Of a stretch of 15,685 bases of DNA, positions 1 through 6,302 are shown piece after piece. The notes below the pieces were generated by a model, which saw only the letters and a list, made by a program, of their open reading frames with translations, did no database searches and was not told the origin of the DNA. Position numbers and translations under genes: made by a program. The DNA lies in contig JAIFMA010000080.1 of the NCBI GenBank assembly GCA_020048795.1, forward strand, positions 1 to 15,685, given 5' to 3'. The first letter of the stretch is position 1; each line of letters starts with the position of its first letter. Origin of the DNA: Rhodoferax sp. (GTDB lineage: Bacteria; Pseudomonadota; Gammaproteobacteria; Burkholderiales; Burkholderiaceae_C).

Positions 1-928
1 TGCCGGTCTGGATGCTCGAATACATCTGCGCCACCTTGGCCTCGCGGATCAGGTTGCGGATGGCGCTGGTGCCCAGCATGATCTCGTGCGCCGCCACACG
101 GCCCTGGCCGTCTTTGGTTTTGCACAGGGTTTGCGAGATCACCGCCTGCAGCGACTCGGAGAGCATGGCACGGATCATTTCTTTTTCTTCAGCCGGAAAC
201 ACGTCAATAATCCGATCGATGGTCTTGGCCGCGCTGCTGGTGTGCAGGGTGCCAAACACCAGGTGACCGGTTTCAGCGGCGGTCATGGCCAGCCGAATGG
301 TTTCCAGGTCGCGCATTTCACCCACCAGAATCGCGTCCGGGTCTTCGCGCAGTGCCGACTTGAGCGCGGCCGCAAAGCTCTGGGTATGGGGCCCGACCTC
401 ACGCTGGTTGATCAGGCATTTTTTGGACTCGTGCACAAATTCGATCGGATCTTCAACCGTCAGAATGTGGCCAAACTCGTTTTCGTTGAGGAAATTCACC
501 ATGGCGGCCAGCGTGGTCGATTTGCCGGAGCCGGTTGGACCTGTGACCAGCACCATGCCGCGCGGTTTCATCGCCAGATCGGCAAAAATTTTCGGGCAGT
601 TGAGTTGCTCCAGCGTCAGGATTTTGCTCGGAATGGTCCGAAACACCGCACCGGCACCCCGGTTCTGGTTGAAGGCATTGACCCGAAAACGCGCCAGCCC
701 CTCAATCTCGAAAGAAAAGTCAATTTCCAGAAACGCCTCGTAGTGCTTGCGCTGCGAATCGTTCATGATGTCATACACCATGGAATGCACCTGTTTGTGC
801 TCTAACGGCTCCACATTGATGCGGCGCACGTCACCGTGCACACGGATCATCGGCGGAAGGCCGGCAGACAAATGCAGGTCCGATGCCTTGTTCTTGACGC
901 TGAAGGCCAGCAATTGGGTGATATCCAC
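1..928 (-). CDS. pilT: Type IV pilus retraction ATPase PilT (C-terminus cut by window edge)
   Basis: PilT is the cytoplasmic hexameric ATPase that depolymerises type IV pili and so powers twitching motility and DNA uptake. The reading frame runs from a GTG start at 928 off the left edge, giving 309 of the usual roughly 345 residues. Visible motifs are an N-terminal segment beginning with DITQLLAFSVKNKASDLHLS, a Walker A loop GPTGSGKST at residues 130-138, a Walker B/Asp box region containing VGEMRD, and the His box GTLHTSSA from residue 226. The last readable residues, SSIQTG, match the PilT C-terminal region. GTG is chosen because GGAGGGG (938-932) sits just upstream and the protein then begins exactly where PilT family members do. 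It is divergent from yggS, a common arrangement in Proteobacteria. Identification is firm; only the C-terminus is missing. Confidence 0.97.
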   Translation of the reverse strand, partial: MDITQLLAFSVKNKASDLHLSAGLPPMIRVHGDVRRINVEPLEHKQVHSMVYDIMNDSQRKHYEAFLEIDFSFEIEGLARFRVNAFNQNRGAGAVFRTIPSKILTLEQLNCPKIFADLAMKPRGMVLVTGPTGSGKSTTLAAMVNFLNENEFGHILTVEDPIEFVHESKKCLINQREVGPHTQSFAAALKSALREDPDAILVGEMRDLETIRLAMTAAETGHLVFGTLHTSSAAKTIDRIIDVFPAEEKEMIRAMLSESLQAVISQTLCKTKDGQGRVAAHEIMLGTSAIRNLIREAKVAQMYSSIQTG

Positions 929-931
929 AAA

Positions 932-938
932 CCCCTCC
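932..938 (-). promoter_or_regulatory. Ribosome binding site of pilT, fixes its GTG start
   Basis: The minus strand reads GGAGGGGTTTGTG, a near-ideal Shine-Dalgarno core a few bases before the GTG at 928. There is no competing ATG nearby in frame, so this site decides the start. Confidence 0.75.
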
Positions 939-960
939 GTTTGTTTGTTACGCTCACATC

Positions 961-989
961 ATTATGACCACGATTCAAAACCAGCTCAA
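961..989 (-). promoter_or_regulatory. Sigma70-like promoter for pilT, inside the start of yggS
   Basis: On the minus strand a -35 element TTGAGC (989-984) is followed after exactly 17 bases by a -10 element CATAAT (966-961), which matches TATAAT at 5 of 6 positions. Transcription would begin near 954, leaving a leader of about 26 bases that holds the strong pilT ribosome site. The -10 overlaps the yggS start codon, so RNA polymerase at this promoter could interfere with yggS expression. This is sequence matching only; no start site was mapped. Confidence 0.5.
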
Positions 990-1650
990 CGCAGTACGCC
1001 TGCGTATCGCCGCAGCCTGCCAGGGTGCGGGCCGGCCGGCTGACTCGGTAACCCTGTTGGCGGTGTCCAAGACCTTTGGTGCTGCGGCAATTGATGCCGC
1101 TTTTGCCGCCGGGCAACACGCCTTTGGTGAGAACTACATTCAGGAGGCAGTGGCCAAAATCACTGCCCTGCGCCACCTGCCGCTTCAGTGGCACTGCATC
1201 GGCCCGATCCAAAGCAACAAGACCCGACTGGTGGCCGAGCGGTTTGACTGGGTCCACACCATCGACAGGATCAAGATTGCCCAGCGTCTGAGCGAGCAGC
1301 GCCCGACCCATTTGCCACCCTTGCAGGTGTGCCTTCAGGTCAATGTCGATGGTGGCACCAGCAAATCCGGGGTACCCCCCGAGGCTACGCTGGCACTGGC
1401 ACAAGCCGTCGCCGCCCTGCCCCAACTGCGTTTGCGTGGTCTCATGTGCATCCCTGAACCAGCTATTGATTTTGAAGCTGCCTGCGCAGTTTTTAAAAGG
1501 GCTAGAGACCTTTTTGAGTCCTTTAACGCTGGCGGCCTGCAACTCGACACCCTGTCCATGGGCATGAGCGCCGATCTGGAAGCCGCCATTGCCAGCGGCA
1601 GCACCATGGTGCGGGTCGGATCAGCCATTTTTGGGGTCAGGCCGGGATAA
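964..1650 (+). CDS. yggS: YggS/PLPBP family pyridoxal 5'-phosphate homeostasis protein
   Basis: This is a cytoplasmic PLP-binding protein of the fold-type III (alanine-racemase-like barrel) family that buffers pyridoxal phosphate and has no known catalytic activity. The 228-residue length fits the family. The PLP-binding lysine is K36 in AVSKTF, the same position as in E. coli YggS. Other family signatures are FGENYIQEA, WHCIGPIQSNK, VNVDGGTSKSGV and the C-terminal LSMGMSADLEAAI with GSAIFG. The ATG at 964 gives the normal N-terminus, although no clear Shine-Dalgarno sequence precedes it (the upstream 35 bases carry the pilT leader). It is divergent to pilT. No convincing intrinsic terminator follows. 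Family assignment is secure. Confidence 0.95.
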   Translation: MTTIQNQLNAVRLRIAAACQGAGRPADSVTLLAVSKTFGAAAIDAAFAAGQHAFGENYIQEAVAKITALRHLPLQWHCIGPIQSNKTRLVAERFDWVHTIDRIKIAQRLSEQRPTHLPPLQVCLQVNVDGGTSKSGVPPEATLALAQAVAALPQLRLRGLMCIPEPAIDFEAACAVFKRARDLFESFNAGGLQLDTLSMGMSADLEAAIASGSTMVRVGSAIFGVRPG

Positions 1651-1753
1651 GCAGCTGTCACCGCTCTTTTCTTTGGCTGCCAAAAAGCGGATACTGTTGG
1701 ACACGATTTGGGTAGCGTTTTGGGTATTTAACTTGGATGGTTGAGGTGAAATC

Positions 1754-3280
1754 ATGTGCGTTTTGGCAAGACGTTTTTTTAGGGCCCTATTCTTCGTTGT
1801 GTGCAGTGGTGTGTTGTCCAGTGTCTGGGCAGCGGTTGAGTGGGTGGACATGGGGCCAATTAGTGGGTCGGTCCAGGGCAATGTATGGTCAAAGGTGGTT
1901 GATGAGGTTGGCAACACCAAAGGCCGGGCTGAGACCTGGACACTCAACCAGGGTGTGCCGTCCAAAGTGGTGGTCACCCTGCGTGCGCCCGACCCCCGCA
2001 ATCTTGAGCTGCGCATTAACCTGCGACATCCGGACGGCGATACGGGCTTTCTTCGTCTGCCTGAGCCAGGCAAAGAGATTCCAGGCGGGTATCAGCAGGT
2101 CATCAAGAAGGTGATTCCTGGTTCAAAACCTTCTCGCGAAGGTAGCGCACTGCCCTCCATCAGTGTCATGCCGACCTCGACCTCCACCAACCAGCGCTAT
2201 CAGCTCACGGTTGAAATCGTCCCCCTGGATAGCCCGCCGCCCACCACCGTCGCACCGGCCGGGGGTGGCATCGATGCGCTTGCTGCTCCCATGGAAGGGC
2301 AATGGAAGCGAACCAACCGAGATGGCAAGACAGAAACCTTTGAGTTCATCCGCACCGGCAGCGGCTGGCTGGTGGTCATCCGCGATAGTGACGGTGTGTT
2401 GCATCGTCAAAAGCCGGTGCGCCAGGACGGCCAATGGCTTGAAATTGACCCCGATACCAAAAACGGGCGTGGTAACCGCCTGCGAATGCTGCCAGATGGT
2501 CGTCTTGAATGGGATGTTTACATTCTTTCCAACCGTGCGCCCTATTGGACGGGTCAGTATGTTCGCACTGCCGGGTCGGCTTCACCAGGGTCTGCTGGCC
2601 AGCCGCCTTCGGCAATGCCTGTGCAACCGCCCTCCGGCGGCATTGGTATTCTCGATTTGTCGGGTACTTGGCAACACGGCAAGAACGGTGAGCATTGGAC
2701 AATCACGCGCCAACCAGACGGTCGCTTTCTCGCCATTGAAAAAGGTTACGGCAATGCACGTGGCACTCTCACCATCGTGCCGGGTGGGCAGTTTCGCATC
2801 GATCACACTTACACCAGCAATCAAGGTCAATGTATCGGTCGTTATGACATGAACATCGACCCCGATGGCAGAAGGGCTTCCGGCAGTTGGCACGATAGCT
2901 GCCTGAACCGATCCGGCACGATGATCATGAAGCGGGTGTCGTCGATCCCGTCGGGGTCGATAGACAATGTGCCGGCTGTGACGCAAGGCTTTCCTGGGGT
3001 CTGGACCCGCACGGAAAACGGACGGGTGGTTGACAAGATCTCAGTTACACAGCAGGGTGCACTATTTGAATTGGTGTTTCAGGAAAGCGAAAACGGTCCG
3101 GTGGTGTCGCGAGGCATGGCTCGCCTTGAAAATGGCTGGCTGATTGCTGACTCTTGGCAACAGGCGCGAAATACGCAACGCATTGTCAAAATGCGTTTGA
3201 ACGGCGCCAGCAGCCTGCATTACGAATCGCGCAATCCAGATGGCAGCGCCCCGTGGACGGGCGAGTTTCTGCGTCGATAA
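1754..3280 (+). CDS. Exported protein with three repeated beta-rich modules, function unknown
   Basis: I do not recognise this 508-residue protein. The ATG at 1754 follows GAGGTGAA (1743-1750) at good spacing and opens a signal peptide: basic residues R6, R7 and R10, a hydrophobic core to about residue 23, and a likely cut after SVWA or SVWAA (residues 26-27). The mature part has a beta-rich N-terminal region (about 28-157), a Pro/Ala linker (159-177), then three related modules at about 178-271, 298-394 and 410-508, separated by another Pro/Ser-rich linker (273-297). Modules 1 and 3 share GQWKRT/GVWTRT starts and WTGQYVRT/WTGEFLRR ends, and module 2 starts GTW. This pattern suggests small beta-barrels of lipocalin- or avidin-like kind, which is inference. 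The only mature cysteines, C360 and C383, both lie in module 2 and could form a disulfide. Likely periplasmic or secreted. Confidence 0.85.
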   Translation: MCVLARRFFRALFFVVCSGVLSSVWAAVEWVDMGPISGSVQGNVWSKVVDEVGNTKGRAETWTLNQGVPSKVVVTLRAPDPRNLELRINLRHPDGDTGFLRLPEPGKEIPGGYQQVIKKVIPGSKPSREGSALPSISVMPTSTSTNQRYQLTVEIVPLDSPPPTTVAPAGGGIDALAAPMEGQWKRTNRDGKTETFEFIRTGSGWLVVIRDSDGVLHRQKPVRQDGQWLEIDPDTKNGRGNRLRMLPDGRLEWDVYILSNRAPYWTGQYVRTAGSASPGSAGQPPSAMPVQPPSGGIGILDLSGTWQHGKNGEHWTITRQPDGRFLAIEKGYGNARGTLTIVPGGQFRIDHTYTSNQGQCIGRYDMNIDPDGRRASGSWHDSCLNRSGTMIMKRVSSIPSGSIDNVPAVTQGFPGVWTRTENGRVVDKISVTQQGALFELVFQESENGPVVSRGMARLENGWLIADSWQQARNTQRIVKMRLNGASSLHYESRNPDGSAPWTGEFLRR

Positions 3281-3291
3281 GCCTCCACGCA

Positions 3292-3326
3292 GCCGCTCAC
3301 CGTGGTCAGCACGTTATTTGAGCGGC
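3292..3326. terminator. Possible hairpin between convergent genes
   Basis: GCCGCTCA (3292-3299) and TGAGCGGC (3319-3326) are a perfect 8-base inverted repeat, with a smaller inner stem CGTG/CACG (3301-3304 and 3310-3313). It lies between the convergent ends of the exported-protein gene and the Lrp gene and could stop transcription from both sides. There is no U-tract on either strand, and one arm is inside the Lrp coding end, so the call is weak. Confidence 0.25.
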
Positions 3327-3799
3327 AAATGTGTGGTGTTCTTGACCTCTTCCATCACCGCATAAGTGCGGGTTTCGCGCACCCCGGGCAACTGCCATAA
3401 CACGGTGCCGGCAAAATCGCGGTAGGCGTTCATGTCGGCCATGCGGGTTTTCAACAGATAGTCAAACCCCCCGGCCACCATGTGGCACTCCATGATCTCG
3501 GCACGCACCTGGACGGCTGCCTTGAAGGCCTCAAACACGTTGGGGGTGGTTTTGTCCAGCAACACCTCGACAAACACCATCAGGCCGGCCCCGAGTTTGG
3601 CCGCGTCCAGCCGCACCTCGTAGCCGGTGATCACGCCCTCCCGGGTCAGTCGCTGCACGCGCGCCAGCACGGCAGTGGGCGACAACGCCACCGCATCGGC
3701 CAGCTTCAGATTGCTCAGGCGCCCGTCCTGCTGCAGGGCCTGCAGAATTTTCAGATCAATGCGATCGAGCTGCGGCCCGATGGCGTCAGACATGGGCAT
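3314..3799 (-). CDS. Lrp/AsnC family transcriptional regulator
   Basis: This is a feast/famine-type DNA-binding regulator that usually responds to amino acids as an octamer of dimers. The 161-residue protein has an N-terminal winged HTH at about residues 12-60 (LDRIDLKILQALQQDGRLSN, then LSPTAVLARVQRL) and a C-terminal ligand-binding RAM domain at about 72-152 (VFVEVLLD, GGFDYLLKTR, LPGVRETRTYAVMEEVK). The text is very close to E. coli Lrp as I remember it, but betaproteobacteria carry several paralogues, so no symbol is given. The ATG at 3799 is preferred over the one at 3793 because GAGGTG (3812-3807) lies 7 bases before it. A longer open frame reaching 3976 lacks family sequence and is only the shadow of the upstream gene. 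The start overlaps the end of the upstream GGDEF-EAL gene by 14 bases, so the two are probably co-translated. Confidence 0.93.
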   Translation of the reverse strand: MPMSDAIGPQLDRIDLKILQALQQDGRLSNLKLADAVALSPTAVLARVQRLTREGVITGYEVRLDAAKLGAGLMVFVEVLLDKTTPNVFEAFKAAVQVRAEIMECHMVAGGFDYLLKTRMADMNAYRDFAGTVLWQLPGVRETRTYAVMEEVKNTTHLPLK

Positions 3800-6236
3800 G
3801 GGCCAGCACCTCGCGGTGCAAATGTTCGATGCAACGCAGCATCTGCGCCCGACAACGCAGCAAGTGCTGGGCCGAGGCCTGTGCTTGCGGTAAAAGACCC
3901 GCATCCCGCAGACGCAACACCTCCAGGCCCAGCCGATGCAGTTCACGGTGCACTGGTGCAATCGCCTTGAAGGCACTCAAGTGCCGGTAGTTTTCCTGTC
4001 CGTGGTCGTGATACCACTGGCCAAAACGGCAATCGGTTGACGACCCCAACTCGTTAAACTGCACGCCCTTGAGCGCCTCCATCACATGATCCACCCACTT
4101 CAGGTGGTCATACCTGGCCACCAGCAACGGAAAATCACCCAGATCCCATTTGAAACCACCCCACTGTCCCCACAGCGGGTCGGGTCGGTAGCCTTGTGCC
4201 CAAGCCACCAACTCGGCCGCCGGCATGGCCTTGGCGATCGCCCAACCCTGTGCCACCTGGCAACCCAGTCGCAGCAGCATCACGCCGTGCTCAGCGGTCT
4301 CCATGCCCTCGGCGACCAGTTTCCGGCCAAACACCTGCCCCAGCGAGATCACCCCCTCCACCAGTGCCAGATCACCCGTGTCATCCAGCATGTTGTGGAC
4401 AAAAGTCTGGTCAATCTTGATCTCGTGAACCGGCAATTCCTTCAGGTAACTCAGGCTGGAATAGCCAGTGCCAAAGTCATCCAGCGAACAATCCACACCC
4501 AGCGACTGCGCATCGCGCACCGTGGCACTGACCTGTGACAGGTCACCCAGCGCGCTGGTTTCCAGAATTTCAAGTGTCAGCCATTGGGGCTGGACGTGCG
4601 GGTAGCGCAGCAAAGCATGACTCAGGTTGGCAATGAAATCGGGATGCGTCAACTGCCGGGCCGCCACATTGACGCTGACCGGCCAGCAGCGACCCGCTTT
4701 GGCCCAGGTCTCCATCTGACCCAGTGCCTGGTTCATGACCCAGTCACCGATTTCCACAATGGTCGCGGTGTGCTCGATTTGTGGCAAGAAATCTGGCGGC
4801 AGCAACAGCCCGCGCTCCGGATGCTGCCAGCGAATCAGTGCCTCCATGCCCACCACTTCACCGCTGATCAGGTGCACCTTGGGCTGGTAGTAAAGCTGTA
4901 GCTCACCTTGCGCAATCGCCTGGGTCAGACGCGCAGCCCAACGCTGCTGATCAGTCAGCGCGTCCTGCGCATCCGACTGCCAGACCCTGATGCGGTCCCG
5001 TCCGGCTTGTTTGGCCTGATACATTGCCTGATCTGCCTGTCTCAGCAACAGGTCAGCTTCCGCCACAGTGGCACCCGTGGCACTGTCAACCGGCCCTTGA
5101 AGGGTCAGACCGGCACTGCCCGAAATATGCGCCACCAGATCCTGGATCTCGATCGGTTGACGCAGCGAGGCCAGCACACGCTCAACAATCGTCACCGCTT
5201 CAGGGCCTTGTTGCAGGCTGGTCAGCAGCAACACAAATTCATCGCCACCGACACGCGCCAACGTGTCGGTGTCACGCAGCTCGGCCTGCATGCGCCTGGC
5301 AGCAGTCTTGAGCACCTCGTCGCCCACACTGTGACCATGCAGGTCGTTGATTGGTTTGAAATGATCCAGATCAATAAAGCACAAGGCCAAGGTTTCGTGA
5401 TGGCGTTCACAGCGGCGCAGCGCCTGGTTCAGCCGATCAGCCAGCAGGGCACGATTGGACAAACCGGTGAGTGCATCATGATGTGCCACCCAGGTGGTTT
5501 GCACCAGTTGCTGCTGCGCCAGCCCATGAGATTGCTGCAGCTTTTCGGCCATGGCATTGAAGGCCCGGGCCAACTGCTGCACCTCACGCGCGCCCGTGGG
5601 CGCAATGCGCAGCGCCGGTTGTTCGGGCAGCATCAGGGCGACCCGGCTCATTTCGGTCAAACCCCGCAGGCTGCTGAGCAACACCACCGGTATCAGAAAA
5701 ACCAGCACGCCCAGTATCCCGGCCACCGTCCAGATCTGTACCTTGACCACCTGCCAGATCCGGTTGATTTCTGGTGTCACAGTCAGCGCCAGGGCCAGGG
5801 TACCGATGTTCAATCCCCGGTAAGCCAGTGCAAAGCTGTGGGTGCTGTCATGCAGTGCGTTGGGCATGTTGTCAACTTCTTGCAAGTATCTGACCCAGGC
5901 GGGCACCCTGAGCTCAACCGCCTGCGCTTGGGCCTGTAGCCTGTCGCCGGTCCGGCTTTGCCACTGGATGTGTGCCAAAGCACTGTAGTCAGCCACGCTG
6001 CGCTGCAGCACGTCCTGCAACACCGCCTGCTGCCCAAGCGCCTGTAGCTCGGCAATGCGGGGGCCATACAGGCGCACGAAGTCCTCCACAAAACGCTGGT
6101 TTTGCAGCGTCCCCGCCACAACCTCATCGCGCCACAGCATTACCGTTCGGACGGCGCCGGCCGCCAACACCAGCAACGCCAATGGCAAAAGCAAGCGCAA
6201 TAACAGGGGCATGGAGCGGGCATGAAGGCGTTTCAT
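3786..6236 (-). CDS. Membrane GGDEF-EAL c-di-GMP enzyme with C-terminal zinc-binding CZB domain
   Basis: This 816-residue inner-membrane protein can in principle both make and degrade cyclic di-GMP. Order: TM1 (about 9-31), a periplasmic region of about 130 residues that I cannot classify, TM2 (about 167-190), HAMP-like linker (191-242), GGDEF domain (about 250-420), EAL domain (about 435-685), and a CZB domain (about 705-815). The GGDEF motif is intact (330-334), with the inhibitory RxxD I-site at 321-324. EAL residues are present: EAL (465-467), N in VNVAARQL, DDFGTG (586-591), K607/D609 and E643. CZB zinc ligands are visible as H711 (DHLKW), C736 (CRFGQW), H763 and H767 (PVHRELH), the 3-His/1-Cys pattern known from DgcZ and chemoreceptors. 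The ATG at 6236 places TM1 near the N-terminus; the ribosome site is poor and M9 (6212) is an alternative. It sits 66 bp after the PAS sensor and overlaps the Lrp gene. Confidence 0.93.
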   Translation of the reverse strand: MKRLHARSMPLLLRLLLPLALLVLAAGAVRTVMLWRDEVVAGTLQNQRFVEDFVRLYGPRIAELQALGQQAVLQDVLQRSVADYSALAHIQWQSRTGDRLQAQAQAVELRVPAWVRYLQEVDNMPNALHDSTHSFALAYRGLNIGTLALALTVTPEINRIWQVVKVQIWTVAGILGVLVFLIPVVLLSSLRGLTEMSRVALMLPEQPALRIAPTGAREVQQLARAFNAMAEKLQQSHGLAQQQLVQTTWVAHHDALTGLSNRALLADRLNQALRRCERHHETLALCFIDLDHFKPINDLHGHSVGDEVLKTAARRMQAELRDTDTLARVGGDEFVLLLTSLQQGPEAVTIVERVLASLRQPIEIQDLVAHISGSAGLTLQGPVDSATGATVAEADLLLRQADQAMYQAKQAGRDRIRVWQSDAQDALTDQQRWAARLTQAIAQGELQLYYQPKVHLISGEVVGMEALIRWQHPERGLLLPPDFLPQIEHTATIVEIGDWVMNQALGQMETWAKAGRCWPVSVNVAARQLTHPDFIANLSHALLRYPHVQPQWLTLEILETSALGDLSQVSATVRDAQSLGVDCSLDDFGTGYSSLSYLKELPVHEIKIDQTFVHNMLDDTGDLALVEGVISLGQVFGRKLVAEGMETAEHGVMLLRLGCQVAQGWAIAKAMPAAELVAWAQGYRPDPLWGQWGGFKWDLGDFPLLVARYDHLKWVDHVMEALKGVQFNELGSSTDCRFGQWYHDHGQENYRHLSAFKAIAPVHRELHRLGLEVLRLRDAGLLPQAQASAQHLLRCRAQMLRCIEHLHREVLAHAHV
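3807..3812 (-). promoter_or_regulatory. Ribosome binding site of the Lrp gene inside the upstream gene
   Basis: GAGGTG on the minus strand is 7 bases from the ATG at 3799 and 13 from the ATG at 3793, favouring the former. It is embedded in the last codons of the GGDEF-EAL-CZB gene, consistent with translational coupling. Confidence 0.55.
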
Positions 6237-6302
6237 GCCGTCATATTAAGACATCCGCCAAGCCACGCCGAAGGGCAGACGCTTCGACGCGTCAATTCAG
6301 GC

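Noticed and set aside
86..805. Long plus-strand open frame across pilT (also 285-743)
   Set aside because: It is antisense to a clear, full-motif pilT gene and has no recognisable protein features.
894..926. TTGACG box as part of a yggS promoter
   Set aside because: The best -10 candidate, TGATAT, is 19 bases away and matches only 3 of 6; too weak to list.
847..1542. Minus-strand 231-residue frame antisense to yggS, and a 108-residue one at 1335-1661
   Set aside because: Shadows of yggS, whose own translation matches its family over the full length.
1661..1690. Hairpin CCGCTcTTTT/CAAAAAGCGG after yggS as a terminator
   Set aside because: The stem has a bulge, is AT-rich at the loop side and is not followed by a T-run on either strand.
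3800..3976. Upstream extension of the Lrp reading frame
   Set aside because: The added residues have no Lrp similarity and only read the CZB-encoding end of the upstream gene out of frame.
4908..5939. Plus-strand 343-residue frame
   Set aside because: Antisense to the GGDEF/HAMP region of the c-di-GMP enzyme; rich in His and Gln, as reversed-strand shadows usually are.
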